Of a stretch of DNA of 64,000 nt, positions 52,370 through 61,593 are shown piece by piece. Origin of the DNA: Duodenibacillus massiliensis (GTDB lineage Bacteria; Pseudomonadota; Gammaproteobacteria; Burkholderiales; Burkholderiaceae_F); the NCBI RefSeq assembly GCF_900128485.1, contig NZ_LT635861.1, positions 658,190 to 722,189 of the forward strand, in the 5' to 3' direction. The position numbers and the translations under genes were made by a program. Numbering within the stretch: the stretch's first letter is position 1; each line of letters starts with the position of its first letter. The notes below the pieces were generated by a model. It was not told the origin of the DNA and did not search any database. It saw nothing but the letters and a program-made list of their open reading frames with translations.

Positions 52370-52867
52370 TTACTGCTGCAGAATCGGAGCGTCCGCAGGC
52401 AGCGGATCAATCCCGGTTAAATGCAGGAAAAGAACAAGTGTCAGGGCAAAAGCGGTGTAGGCGACCCAGCCGAAGGCGCCGATCATGATTGCGCGGCCGA
52501 AAAATTTCCCTTTGTAGGCGATGCGGTTGCGGCGGATGTAGGTCACCTGGCGGATTCCCATGGAAAGCGTCCAGGAAATCCAGAAACCGATAAAAAGCGC
52601 AATCATGAGATAGCGGCAGACGGGAATGTCGCGGATAAAGGGTTCGGCAATCGTGTAGGCAACGAACGTGAAAAAGCTCACGCGCACCCAGGCCATGCTT
52701 TTTTCCGCGAGGACCGGTTCATTTAATGTCCGCCAGTTAAAGCCCTGCAACAGTGCCCCGAACATCGGTGTGAAGATGAGTGTGAGAATAATGCACACCA
52801 CGGGGTTATAAAGGCGCAGCGGCTCTTCAGCCGTTTGGACAGAGGGGTTCTGAATGGTTTCAGGCAT
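52370..52867 (-). CDS. Small integral membrane protein, unknown
   Basis: 165 residues from ATG 52867 with about four membrane helices (VVCIILTLIFTPMFGALL, VRVSFFTFVAYTIAEPF, YLMIALFIGFWISWTLSM, IMIGAFGWVAYTAFALTLVLFL). Paired with the downstream Sel1-repeat gene at three bases, so probably functionally linked. No named family recognised. Confidence 0.7.
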   Translation of the reverse strand: MPETIQNPSVQTAEEPLRLYNPVVCIILTLIFTPMFGALLQGFNWRTLNEPVLAEKSMAWVRVSFFTFVAYTIAEPFIRDIPVCRYLMIALFIGFWISWTLSMGIRQVTYIRRNRIAYKGKFFGRAIMIGAFGWVAYTAFALTLVLFLHLTGIDPLPADAPILQQ

Positions 52868-53068
52868 TTCGTTGTCTGAGGGCGGCGCTTGCCGGCACGC
52901 CCTGAATTGAGGTTGAGCGAATTGTAGGTGGAAATCGGCGGAAACGCCCAAGGCTTAAACGGGCTGCGGCACTTGCAGCGCTTCTTATGATTATGGATCG
53001 AAAAGATCGCTGTGGCCGAGCATGATTGCGCGCATCTGCTCGGCATGTTCAGACCAGTAACTGGTACT

Positions 53069-53090
53069 TTTTGGGATCATGATCCCAAAA
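53069..53090. promoter_or_regulatory. 22-bp perfect palindrome downstream of AAA/DUF4143 gene
   Basis: Each arm reads TTTTGGGATCA. Located 33 bases beyond the ATPase stop. Related imperfect copies lie at 54329-54350 and 54361-54382 in front of the gene. Confidence 0.7.
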
Positions 53091-53122
53091 TTTGCTAAAT
53101 AGAAGACTTCCCGTCGAGTTGG

Positions 53123-54298
53123 TCAAGGACTTGGAGGGGCGTCAAAGGCATTAGCCAAGATCGCAGGAGCGGCTGGCTCTTGGTCGATATTGTCGGGGGA
53201 GACAACAGTCACCGGAATGTTCGGATAGGCGCGTGTAAATGCTCTGATTGAGTTGGAATTGGTTTTGTTGCCGGCCTTGCACTCAAAGGCTGCAATGGTG
53301 CCGTTCACAATTTCGATAAAGTCCATCTCATGCTGCTTTTTGGTTCGCCAGATATAGATTTCGCCGCCGTCGCGCCTGAAGGCATGGAGCTTCAAACGTT
53401 CTGTGAAGAACAAGTTTTCCCAAAGAGCGCCCTTGTCTTCGCGCGCAGGCACAGGTGTGAAGTTCTTCAATAGCGCATTGCGAATTCCATTATCGTAGAA
53501 ATAGATTTTCTTACTGAGTTTGAGCTCTGCCGTTGGGTTTCTCGTCCACGAAGGAACGACCTTCAAGATGAAACAGGAGGCCAATAAATCGACATAGCGT
53601 TCGATCGTCTTGTTTTGAATGCCAAGTTCGGAAGCGATGGAGCCGTAGCGGATTTCCGAGCCAACATTGGCAGCAAGGAACTTAACGAGCTTTGTGAGAT
53701 CGGTAGGCTTTCTGACTTCTGTCAGTTTGAACAAGTCCTTGTACAAAATGGAATCTGTGAAGTCGAGAAGGTACTCTTTGGCGTGAGCAGGATCATTGAT
53801 GACATCAGGATGGCAGCCATAGATCATGCGATCATTGATTTGGCGCTTTACCTCGATCCAGCTGCTGTGTTCGGCAAGTTCTTCCAGAGAAAGAGGCCAC
53901 AGGTTGTACGAATTGAAGCGGCCGGCTGCGGATTCTTTGAGATGGCCGCCAAGGTCTAGGGCGCTGGAACCGGTTACGAAGATGCGCGAGTCCGTTGTGT
54001 TGTTATCGACCATGCGCTTGATCACGCGGCCAATGTTCGGCACAAACTGCGCTTCGTCAATGATGACATTGGGAAATTGCTGTGTCAGCGTGAGAAATGT
54101 CTTCGGATCAGCAAGGATGCTCAGGTCGTCGTCATCTTCTCCGGAGAGCTTAATGAAACGCTGGTTCTGTACAAGATGGTCGAGCATCGTACTTTTGCCT
54201 ACCTGGCGAGGACCGAGAATCAGCTCCGCTCGATTGCGGAGTGTGCCTTTTAAGATGTGGTCTTCGAGCTCGCGGCGAATGTAGGCAAAGTTGAACAT
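53123..54298 (-). CDS. AAA-type ATPase with DUF4143 domain
   Basis: 391 residues. Walker A GPRQVGKST near residue 31, Walker B VIIDEAQFV, sensor FVTGSSALDLGG, a winged helix (RYGSIASELGIQNKTIERYVDLLASCFIL), then DUF4143 with KKIYFYDNGIRNALLKNF and a C-terminal nuclease-like core (EMDFIEIVNGTIAAFECKAGN). The family is common and poorly understood; suggested links are to defence or mobile-element biology. Palindromic 22-bp sites sit on both sides of the gene. Confidence 0.85.
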   Translation of the reverse strand: MFNFAYIRRELEDHILKGTLRNRAELILGPRQVGKSTMLDHLVQNQRFIKLSGEDDDDLSILADPKTFLTLTQQFPNVIIDEAQFVPNIGRVIKRMVDNNTTDSRIFVTGSSALDLGGHLKESAAGRFNSYNLWPLSLEELAEHSSWIEVKRQINDRMIYGCHPDVINDPAHAKEYLLDFTDSILYKDLFKLTEVRKPTDLTKLVKFLAANVGSEIRYGSIASELGIQNKTIERYVDLLASCFILKVVPSWTRNPTAELKLSKKIYFYDNGIRNALLKNFTPVPAREDKGALWENLFFTERLKLHAFRRDGGEIYIWRTKKQHEMDFIEIVNGTIAAFECKAGNKTNSNSIRAFTRAYPNIPVTVVSPDNIDQEPAAPAILANAFDAPPSP

Positions 54299-54328
54299 GA
54301 TGATGAGCTAACCTGCAGAATTAGAACT

Positions 54329-54382
54329 TTTTGGGATTATATTCCTAAAAAAGCGTGAAATTTTGGGAATATAGTGCCAAAA
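54329..54382. promoter_or_regulatory. Tandem 22-bp palindromes ahead of AAA/DUF4143 gene
   Basis: Two related imperfect palindromes, 54329-54350 (arms TTTTGGGATTA / TATTCCTAAAA) and 54361-54382 (TTTTGGGAATA / TAGTGCCAAAA), start-to-start 32 bases apart. They match the perfect palindrome at 53069-53090. Position suggests an operator for the ATPase gene. The remaining part of the 358-base gap up to the symporter gene holds the hairpin at 54456-54510 and the terminator. Confidence 0.65.
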
Positions 54383-54455
54383 TTTACCGAAAATGCCTGT
54401 CGAGGTGTTTGCAACCATGCAAACGTTCTCGAAATCGCAGGTTTGAGCGCCACAT

Positions 54456-54510
54456 CCTGCCCTGCTAAACAACCCCGCGCTTTCAAGCGCGTGTTGTTTA
54501 GAGCAGGCAG
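54456..54510. repeat. Long isolated stem-loop, unexplained
   Basis: Outer arms CTGCTAAACAAC and GTTGTTTAGAGCAG (two-base bulge), inner arms CGCGCT and AGCGCG with loop TTCA. No T run follows on either strand, so it is not a standard terminator. No ORF covers it convincingly. Confidence 0.55.
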
Positions 54511-54595
54511 ACATCGGGTAAGCCCAGCCTTTGCGGCAGCCCTGCCGGAATCAGAAATCCGCAGCATCACGCCCGAAAACTTTTCGGAGACAATG

Positions 54596-54631
54596 AAAAA
54601 CCCGGCATGCTGAATGAGCCTGCCGGGTTTT
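54596..54631 (-). terminator. Terminator of AgcS symporter gene
   Basis: Arms AAAACCCGGCA and TGCCGGGTTTT. On the minus strand it follows the symporter stop by 26 bases and ends in a T run. Confidence 0.9.
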
Positions 54632-54656
54632 AGAGAATCCTCAGAAAGAGGTCGGC

Positions 54657-56048
54657 TTACTTCCCTGCCAGTTCCTTCTGCGTCTTTTCCACCATCGCGA
54701 GTTTGGCTTCAAAGTCGTTCAGAGAATACACAACGACCTTGTTGAGAGCCAGAAGGGCAATGAGGTTAGGGATCACCATCAGGCCGTTAAAGAGGTCGGC
54801 CAGAGACCAGACGAGGTCAACCTTGAGTGTTGCGCCCAGGATGATGAAGGCGCACACCAAAAGGCGGTAGGGGAGAAGCCCGCGGCCCTTAAAGAGGAAG
54901 CGGACATTCTGTTCACCGAAGAAGTACCAGCCGATGATCGTGGAGAAGGCAAAGAAGAAGAGGCACACCGCCACAAAGCTCATGCCGATGCTGCCTAAGC
55001 CCACGTTGTAGGCTTGCTGCGTGAGTTCGATGCCCGTGGTCTTGTAGTCAAGAACGCCGGTCACAAGAATCACAATCCCCGTAAAGGTCACGATGATGAG
55101 GGTTGCAGCCACACCGAAGATGGCGACAAGGCCCTGTTCCACCGGGTGCTCAACCTTCGCTACGGCGTGCGCGTGGGGCGTCGAACCCATACCGGCTTCA
55201 TTAGAAAAGAGCCCGCGGGCCACACCGAACTGCATCGCTTTGGCAACCGTGAGACCCAAAGCGCCGCCGGCGACAGCCTGGGGATTAAAGGCCGCTTCGA
55301 TGATGAGTTCAAAGGCCGGAATAATCTGCGCGGCGTGCATGCAGATCACCCACGTGCCGCCCACGATGTAAATGGCAGCCATGGCGGGAACGATCTTTTC
55401 CGTGACGCTCGCAAGCCGCCCGATACCGCCGAAGAAGACGAAACCGGAAAGCACGGCAACCACAACGCCCGTGATCAGAAGCGGCATGTCAAAGGCCGTC
55501 TTCATGGCCATTGAAATAGAGTTGGACTGTACGGCGTTACCGATGCAGCCCAGGGCAATGATGATGGCAATGGAGAAAAAGACAGCCATCGGACGGAATT
55601 TTTCGCCCATACCCTTGGTGATGTAGTAGGCGGGGCCGCCCACGATGTGGCCATTGGCGTCCTTGTCACGGTAGGTCTGGGCGAGCACGGCTTCCGCAAA
55701 GATCGTCGCCATACCGAAAAAGGCCGCTACCCAAAGCCAGAAAAGGGCACCGGGGCCGCCCGAAACGATGGCTGTGGCGGTACCAGCGACGTTACCGGTA
55801 CCGACCTGAGCGGCAATGGCGGTCGCGAGAGCCTGAAACGAACTCATACCGGTCTTGTCGGCGCGCTTACCGAAGAGCGATGCGCCGCCGAAAAGGATCT
55901 TAAGCGCGAGGCCGAACTTTCTGACTTGAACGAAACGCAGACGGATCGTGTAGAAGATACCGGTACCGCACAGCAGGGGAATAAGACAGAAAACACCCCA
56001 AAGTACGCTGTTGACGTCGCCGACAAGGCTGTTTAGCCAGTCCATCAT
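54657..56048 (-). CDS. Alanine/glycine:cation symporter (AgcS family)
   Basis: 463-residue sodium-coupled amino acid carrier with about ten helices. Family motifs include GTGNVAGTATAIVSGGPGALFWLWVAAFFGM and the GLFSNEAGMGSTPHAHA segment. Probably imports alanine or glycine, consistent with an amino-acid-using organism. Two adjacent ATG codons (56048 and 56045) are both possible starts. Confidence 0.93.
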   Translation of the reverse strand: MMDWLNSLVGDVNSVLWGVFCLIPLLCGTGIFYTIRLRFVQVRKFGLALKILFGGASLFGKRADKTGMSSFQALATAIAAQVGTGNVAGTATAIVSGGPGALFWLWVAAFFGMATIFAEAVLAQTYRDKDANGHIVGGPAYYITKGMGEKFRPMAVFFSIAIIIALGCIGNAVQSNSISMAMKTAFDMPLLITGVVVAVLSGFVFFGGIGRLASVTEKIVPAMAAIYIVGGTWVICMHAAQIIPAFELIIEAAFNPQAVAGGALGLTVAKAMQFGVARGLFSNEAGMGSTPHAHAVAKVEHPVEQGLVAIFGVAATLIIVTFTGIVILVTGVLDYKTTGIELTQQAYNVGLGSIGMSFVAVCLFFFAFSTIIGWYFFGEQNVRFLFKGRGLLPYRLLVCAFIILGATLKVDLVWSLADLFNGLMVIPNLIALLALNKVVVYSLNDFEAKLAMVEKTQKELAGK

Positions 56049-56336
56049 TTGGAAATCACCCTGTGAAAATTAGTCAAGGAGCGGACACGTCCTTCGTATC
56101 CTTTTGTAAGAATTACGCGCAGAATGTTAGCGCGAGTGGCTGAGTCTATAGAAGCGCAGGCCCGATCTGTGCGGATTTGCGCCAAAAATTTTGAATTTAA
56201 TCGTCGGACTATGACTTCCTGCGGGATCGGCTGAGCAATTCCCCGTAAGCGAGTCAAAGTGGCTGTAAGACAAAACAATTAGAGTCTCAAGCGAGCGGTC
56301 TTAACCGCAAAAAATAAAAAACGAAAGGAAAGAAAG

Positions 56337-56819
56337 ATGACTGACGGGCGGGACTTAAAGGCGGGCGACAAGGCGCCGGATTTTGAACTGATGACGGACG
56401 CCGGGGAGTCCGTGCGGTTGTCAGAGCTTCGCGGGCACAAGGTGATTCTTTACTTTTACCCGGAAGACAATACGCCGGGGTGCACCGCACAGGCGCAGGA
56501 TTTCCGCGACACGATCAAAGACTTTAAGGCCCTGGGCTACAGCATCTACGGTGTCTCCAACGACAATCAGGCAAGCCACTGCGATTTTCGTGACCGCTAT
56601 AAGCTCACGTTCCCGCTTTTGTGTGACACCGATCGCACAGTGAGCAACCTCTACGGCGTGATGACCGAGCAGGTTAAAGACGGCAAGCCTCGCATCCGTA
56701 TCGAGCGTTCGACTTTCGTGATCGACGAAAACGGTGTTCTCACACACGTACTGCGTAACGTCGTGGCGCGCGTGCATGTGGGAGAGCTCTTAAAGCTTCT
56801 CTCCGGCAAGGATGCCTGA
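56337..56819 (+). CDS. bcp: Thioredoxin-dependent peroxiredoxin, Bcp type
   Basis: Reduces hydroperoxides. 160 residues of the AhpC/TSA fold with the peroxidatic Cys in DNTPGCTAQA (near residue 47). The second Cys of classical Bcp, five residues on, is absent (CTAQAQDF), so resolution must differ; another Cys lies near residue 80. ATG follows GAAAGGAAAGAAAG. Confidence 0.93.
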   Translation: MTDGRDLKAGDKAPDFELMTDAGESVRLSELRGHKVILYFYPEDNTPGCTAQAQDFRDTIKDFKALGYSIYGVSNDNQASHCDFRDRYKLTFPLLCDTDRTVSNLYGVMTEQVKDGKPRIRIERSTFVIDENGVLTHVLRNVVARVHVGELLKLLSGKDA

Positions 56820-56839
56820 TTTTTTGCGGCTCCGGCGTC

Positions 56840-57244
56840 ATGGACATCAAGTCGGCTTCTGAGCGAAGCGCCAATATGGCGGCGATCCGCTCGAAAAACA
56901 CAAAGCCCGAAATCATTGTCCGAAAGACGCTCACCGCCGCAGGCTGCCGCTACCGGTTAAACCGCAGCGACATTCCCGGAAAACCGGATATCGCCATGAT
57001 CGGCCGCCGCATCGCGATCTTTGTGCACGGCTGTTTCTGGCACGCGCACGCGGGTTGCCCGAGAGCGTCGGTGCCGTCTGCGCACCACGCTTTCTGGGTT
57101 GAAAAGCTTGCCCGCAACAAAGCACGCGACGCGGCCGTGCTCGATAAGCTGCTTGAGAGCGGCTGGCGTGTTTTCCGGGTCTGGGAGTGTGCTTTAAGGA
57201 CCAAAGCCGAGCGGGATGCCGTCGGCCGCAAAATCCGGGCATAG
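56840..57244 (+). CDS. vsr: Very short patch repair endonuclease
   Basis: 134 residues of the Vsr family: N-terminal RSANMAAIRSKNTKPE, Asp in IPGKPDIAM, and HGCFWHAHAGCP zinc/active region. Vsr nicks next to T:G mismatches arising from 5-methylcytosine deamination. No cytosine methyltransferase gene is in the window, so the partner is elsewhere or lost. It starts 20 bases after bcp. Confidence 0.92.
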   Translation: MDIKSASERSANMAAIRSKNTKPEIIVRKTLTAAGCRYRLNRSDIPGKPDIAMIGRRIAIFVHGCFWHAHAGCPRASVPSAHHAFWVEKLARNKARDAAVLDKLLESGWRVFRVWECALRTKAERDAVGRKIRA

Positions 57245-57407
57245 ATCGAAAGTGACGCGCGGTTTGGTAATATTGCCGGGAGCCGCCATTAAGCCCGTGT
57301 TGTTCCGTGTACAGATTGTTGCGAAATTATCCGAAAGTGCCCGACGGTTTGCGCGAACCCTTTTAGAGTGCGGTCAAGAAAAATTGTTTTCGAAAAGGAA
57401 TTACACC

Positions 57408-58055
57408 ATGGCCATGCATAAGGACATTTACACGGAAGCCCCGTCAAGCGCGGATACGCTTGCCAACCTCGGGCCTTTGGCGCGCCTTGCCGGCACCTGG
57501 TACGGCGATCAGGGCGTTGACACGCACCCGCAGGCTGACGGCCCGGAAACCGAGCCTTACATCGAGCGCATCGTGATGGAGCCGATTGACGCACAGAATA
57601 ACGGTCCGCAGGTTCTCTACGGCCTTCGCTACCACGTGCATATCGTTAAGCCCGGGGAACTTGCCGGTTTCCACGATCAGGTGGGCTACTGGCTTTGGGA
57701 GCCCGCGACCGGCCAGATTACGCATACGCTTGCGATTCCGCGCGCGCAGGTGGCGATGGCAACGGGCGTTGCCAAACCGGGCGACAAGACGATTACGGTG
57801 AAGGCCGAGCGGGGGTCGCTCACAAACGGCATCATCTCCGGCCCCTTCCTCGAAGAGGCTTTCAAGACCGTTGAGTGGACGATGAGCATCACTTTTAACG
57901 ACGACGGTACCTGGAGTTACGATCAGGTCACCAAGCTCATTGTTCCCGGTGTTGAAGGGGAGTTCCTGCACACCGACCACAACACCCTTCGCATGATCGA
58001 ATACCCGCGTCCCAATCCGCGCGGTATTGACGAAGGTATTTTCCTGCGCCGTTGA
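57408..58055 (+). CDS. Nitrobindin-like heme-binding beta-barrel protein
   Basis: 215 residues from ATG 57408 (AAAAGGAATTACACC ribosome site); the in-frame extension upstream into vsr is rejected. The lipocalin-like start LAGTWYGDQGVDTHP matches the DUF1794/nitrobindin GxWxGxG pattern, and the end FLHTDHNTLRM carries histidines, one of which may ligate heme. No signal peptide. Possible roles are NO or peroxynitrite handling or heme trafficking; oxyR is convergent. Family call moderate. Confidence 0.75.
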   Translation: MAMHKDIYTEAPSSADTLANLGPLARLAGTWYGDQGVDTHPQADGPETEPYIERIVMEPIDAQNNGPQVLYGLRYHVHIVKPGELAGFHDQVGYWLWEPATGQITHTLAIPRAQVAMATGVAKPGDKTITVKAERGSLTNGIISGPFLEEAFKTVEWTMSITFNDDGTWSYDQVTKLIVPGVEGEFLHTDHNTLRMIEYPRPNPRGIDEGIFLRR

Positions 58056-58071
58056 TTTTTAAACGGGCAGT

Positions 58072-58112
58072 AAAAAGCCTCCGTGCGTTTTTAAAAGCGC
58101 CGGAGGCTTTTT
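58072..58112. terminator. Bidirectional terminator between heme-barrel gene and oxyR
   Basis: Arms AAAAAGCCTCCG and CGGAGGCTTTTT followed by T run; serves both convergent genes. Confidence 0.9.
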
Positions 58113-58130
58113 TAACGGGACGTCAGAGCT

Positions 58131-59072
58131 TTAGGCCGGAACCGCCGGGAGGCTTGTGAGCATGCGGCAGCCGTGGAGATTGCGGATAAGTTCCACGCCG
58201 TGCTGCACGGCCTGCACGGCGGGCACGCGCGGGAAGGTCTTGCGCCAGGCAAGCACCACGCGGCGCTTGGGGACGCTCGGGCGCTCAAAAGGCACGATGC
58301 GGATCAGGGGGTTGTGATCGTAGAAGGGCACCGCGCTTGACGGGAGAATCGTGACGCCCAGGCCCTGCGCGACCATGTAGCAGATTGTCTGCAGCGAGCT
58401 GCCTTCGACGCTTTTTTTGGCGTTGGGGTCGCTTCGGAGCGTATCGGCACAGAAATCAAGTACCTGATCGCGGAAGCAGTGGCCGGACCCCAACAGAAGC
58501 ATCGGTTCATTTTTGACGTCCTGGCGCGAAATCGCCGGCCGGTGCGCGAGCGGGTGGTTTGCCGGCACCACAGCCACAAATTCTTCGTCGTAGAGGGGCT
58601 GAATCATGATGCCCGGCTGATCAATCGGGAGCGACACGATCGCAGCGTCAAGCTGACCGCTTTTAAGCTGCTCAAGAAGGTTCGCGGTGAGGCCTTCCGT
58701 GAGAATAAGCGGCATGTTGGCAGCCACTTTGTGCATGCTGCTCACGAGATCCGGAATGAGGTAGGGGGCGATCGTGCAAATCGTTCCCAGGCGCAGCTCC
58801 CCGCTTAAGGGATCTTTACCCTGCTGGGCGCAGACGCGCAACAGGGCAGCGTCTTCCAAAACCCGCTGGGCGCGTTCAACGATCAGTTTGCCGATCGGCG
58901 TGACGGTGACGTCTGAGCTCTTACGCTCAAAAATCTTGACGCCCAGTTCCTCTTCGAGCTTACGCACGGCCACGGAAAGAGAAGGCTGGGAGACGCTGCA
59001 GCTTTCGGCCGCCCGTCCGAAATGGTGTTCCTGCGCAACGGCAAGGACATATTTGAGTTCAGTCAGTGTCAT
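58131..59072 (-). CDS. oxyR: Peroxide-sensing LysR regulator OxyR
   Basis: 313 residues. N-terminal helix-turn-helix (HHFGRAAESCSVSQPSLSVAVRKLEEELG). The redox pair sits in GSGHCFRDQVLDFC, matching Cys199 and Cys208 of the well-studied protein. It follows recG in the same direction, a frequent Burkholderiales pairing. Would control peroxide defence such as bcp. Confidence 0.94.
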   Translation of the reverse strand: MTLTELKYVLAVAQEHHFGRAAESCSVSQPSLSVAVRKLEEELGVKIFERKSSDVTVTPIGKLIVERAQRVLEDAALLRVCAQQGKDPLSGELRLGTICTIAPYLIPDLVSSMHKVAANMPLILTEGLTANLLEQLKSGQLDAAIVSLPIDQPGIMIQPLYDEEFVAVVPANHPLAHRPAISRQDVKNEPMLLLGSGHCFRDQVLDFCADTLRSDPNAKKSVEGSSLQTICYMVAQGLGVTILPSSAVPFYDHNPLIRIVPFERPSVPKRRVVLAWRKTFPRVPAVQAVQHGVELIRNLHGCRMLTSLPAVPA

Positions 59073-59096
59073 AGTAGGGACTCACTTGGGGTGTGC

Positions 59097-61187
59097 TTAC
59101 GCTTGTAAAAAATTTCGGGCGGGATCAAACCACCGGCTGGCAAACTTTTCGGCTGCCGCCGCATCCTCACGCATCCAGTCTTCGGCCGAGCGCCGCGCCC
59201 ACTCCAGAAGATCCTTGTCGTTTAAGGGATCGGCAAAGCGCATGGCGGGGCTGCCGGACTGGCGCGCACCTAAAAACTCACCCGGGCCGCGAAGCCTTAG
59301 GTCCTCGCGCGCCACGGCAAAACCGTCGGTCGTCTCGCGGATCACACGCAGACGTTCCTTGCCGACGTCACTTAATTCGGGGTCAAAAAGCATGAGGCAG
59401 GTACTTTTGGCGGTACCGCGCCCCACTCGGCCGCGCAACTGATGCAGCTGCGACAGGCCAAACCGCTCGGCGTGTTCAATCACCATCACCGAGGCGTTCG
59501 GAACATCCACACCCACCTCAATCACGGTGGTGGAGACGAGAATGTCAATTTCTCCCGCGGCAAAGCGCGCCATTACGGCTTCTTTTTCTTCTGCGGGGAG
59601 TTTGCTGTGCAGTAGCGCTGTTCTTAAGTCCGGTTCGCTTTCGCGGATCATGCGCTCGCGGTCGGTTGCGGCGGTTAGGTCCGCCTTTTCGCTTTCTTCA
59701 ATGAGGGGACAGACCCAGTAGCACTGCCGCCCTTCGCGGATGTCGCCTGTGACGGCCTTTAAAACGTCCGCTGCCCGAGAAAGACTGATGAGCTTGGTGG
59801 TGACGGGCTGCCGTCCGGGCGGCATTTCGTCTAAGAAACTCACGTCGATGTCGGCAAGGTAACTCATCGCGAGCGTGCGAGGAATGGGTGTTGCGGTTAA
59901 AAGGAGCTGATGCGGCTGAACGCCTGCATCGGTGAGCGCCAACTTCATGCGCTGTGAAACGCCGAAGCGGTGCTGCTCGTCAATCACGGCAAGCCCGAGG
60001 TTTTTAAAGTGAACGCCTTCCTGAATGAGGGCGTGGGTGCCCACCGCAATCTGAGCGGTACCGTCGGCAATGCTTTTTAGCGCTGCTTTTTTGTCGGGCC
60101 CTGAGAGGCTTCCCGCAAGAAACACAATATTGACGCCCAAGGGCGTAAGCCACGCCGAGAGCTTTTTGTAATGCTGCTGCGCGAGAATTTCCGTGGGGGC
60201 CATGACCGCGGCCTGAAAGCCGTTTTCAACGGCGCGGACGGCGGCCAGCGCCGCAATCACGGTTTTACCCGAGCCGACGTCGCCCGCGACAAGCCGCTGC
60301 ATGGGGCGCTTCGTTGCCATGTCAGCTTCAATTTCAGAGATGACGCGTTGTTGAGCTCCGGTAAGCGTAAAGGCAAGACTATCCAAAAACCGGGTTTTAA
60401 GGGCCCCTGACGTGTCCGTCATCGCGGGCGCGGCGGCAAGGGCCTTGGCGTCCCGGCTTTTCTTTAAAAAGATCTGCTGAGCAAGAAATTCGTCAAACAC
60501 GAGGCGCTTGAATTCGGGCGCCGTGCGCTCGGAAAGCGCTTCAGCCGGTGTAAGGGGGCTCGGGTGGTGGATAAAGCGCACAGCCTCGGCAAACCCGGGA
60601 AGATTTAAGGCTTTCGTGTACTTTTCGGGAACGAGGTCCTTTAAATCGACGTCAAGGAGCGCTCTGTCAATGCGCTTGCGGATGACGGGCTGGGTGAGTG
60701 TGCCTGAGGCCGGATAAACGGGCGTAAGGGTTTTCGGAAGGTCCGAGACGTCCGCCACCGCCTTTTTAACGCGCGGCTGCCAGAGTTCCGGTTCACCGCT
60801 GTAGGCGAGTCTTACTTCACCGTAGGCACGGATGAGACTTCCCATCGTGAGAAGCTTTTTGTCACCGAACCGGAAAAGCCGCATGGCAGCCGATCCGCTC
60901 GCGTCCGTGATTCTGATAAAGGTAAAGGGAACAAAACCCGAGGTGCGTTTGGCAATGACTTCAGTAATGCGGCCCTGGACCTGGGCAAAGGTGCCGGGCG
61001 TGAGCGCCCTGCAGTCAGTGATCTGCGTTTCGTCTTCGTAACGGAGCGGCAGATGAAAGACAAAATCCCAGTCGCGCACGAGACCAAGACGCGCAAAGCG
61101 CTCAGACATCGTGAGCTTGTCTTCTTTTTTCGGTTTTTCAGTCTTTAAGGCTTGCTGCTTTTTGACCGGGACTTTGTCAATCGGCAT
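59097..61187 (-). CDS. recG: ATP-dependent DNA helicase RecG
   Basis: Remodels stalled replication forks and branched DNA. 696 residues: N-terminal wedge OB domain (about 60-160), helicase motifs Walker A GDVGSGKTV, motif II DEQHRFGV, motif III LLTATPIPRT, motif VI QLRGRVGRG. Complete. ridA lies upstream with seven bases between them. Confidence 0.96.
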   Translation of the reverse strand: MPIDKVPVKKQQALKTEKPKKEDKLTMSERFARLGLVRDWDFVFHLPLRYEDETQITDCRALTPGTFAQVQGRITEVIAKRTSGFVPFTFIRITDASGSAAMRLFRFGDKKLLTMGSLIRAYGEVRLAYSGEPELWQPRVKKAVADVSDLPKTLTPVYPASGTLTQPVIRKRIDRALLDVDLKDLVPEKYTKALNLPGFAEAVRFIHHPSPLTPAEALSERTAPEFKRLVFDEFLAQQIFLKKSRDAKALAAAPAMTDTSGALKTRFLDSLAFTLTGAQQRVISEIEADMATKRPMQRLVAGDVGSGKTVIAALAAVRAVENGFQAAVMAPTEILAQQHYKKLSAWLTPLGVNIVFLAGSLSGPDKKAALKSIADGTAQIAVGTHALIQEGVHFKNLGLAVIDEQHRFGVSQRMKLALTDAGVQPHQLLLTATPIPRTLAMSYLADIDVSFLDEMPPGRQPVTTKLISLSRAADVLKAVTGDIREGRQCYWVCPLIEESEKADLTAATDRERMIRESEPDLRTALLHSKLPAEEKEAVMARFAAGEIDILVSTTVIEVGVDVPNASVMVIEHAERFGLSQLHQLRGRVGRGTAKSTCLMLFDPELSDVGKERLRVIRETTDGFAVAREDLRLRGPGEFLGARQSGSPAMRFADPLNDKDLLEWARRSAEDWMREDAAAAEKFASRWFDPARNFLQA

Positions 61188-61194
61188 AACACAC

Positions 61195-61584
61195 TCAGAA
61201 GCTCATTTCCTTAATAACGGCAATGGCTTCCACTTCAAAAAGCGCACCTTTGGGGAGCGAGGAGACTTCCACGCAGCTGCGTGCGGGGTAGGGGTCCTTC
61301 ACGTACTCCTTCATGACGGCGTTCACAAGGCCGAACTGCGCCATGTCAGTCACAAAAAGCGTGAACTTCACCACGTCGGAAAACGTGCCGCCTGCGGCGG
61401 AAACAACTTCCGTGAGGTTGGTGAAGGCCTGACGCACCTGGGCTTCAAGGCCCTCGGTAAGCTCTCCGGTTTCCGGCACAAGACCGATCTGACCGGAGCA
61501 GAAGACGACGTTTCCGGCTTTGACGGCCTGGTTGTACGGGCCGATCGCAGCAGGGGCCGTCTTGGTTGAAATAATCTCAGTCAT
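61195..61584 (-). CDS. ridA: RidA-family enamine/imine deaminase
   Basis: Removes reactive enamines formed by pyridoxal enzymes. 129 residues with the family motifs GPYNQAVKAGNVVFCSGQIGL and the key Arg in PARSCVEVSSLPKGALFEVEAIA. ATG 61584 is preferred over a TTG at 61593. First gene of the ridA-recG-oxyR run. Confidence 0.94.
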   Translation of the reverse strand: MTEIISTKTAPAAIGPYNQAVKAGNVVFCSGQIGLVPETGELTEGLEAQVRQAFTNLTEVVSAAGGTFSDVVKFTLFVTDMAQFGLVNAVMKEYVKDPYPARSCVEVSSLPKGALFEVEAIAVIKEMSF

Positions 61585-61593
61585 ATGCTTCAA

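Noticed and set aside
57216-57407. Upstream extension of the nitrobindin-like gene into vsr
   Set aside because: Overlaps vsr, is not conserved in type and the ATG at 57408 has a strong ribosome site.
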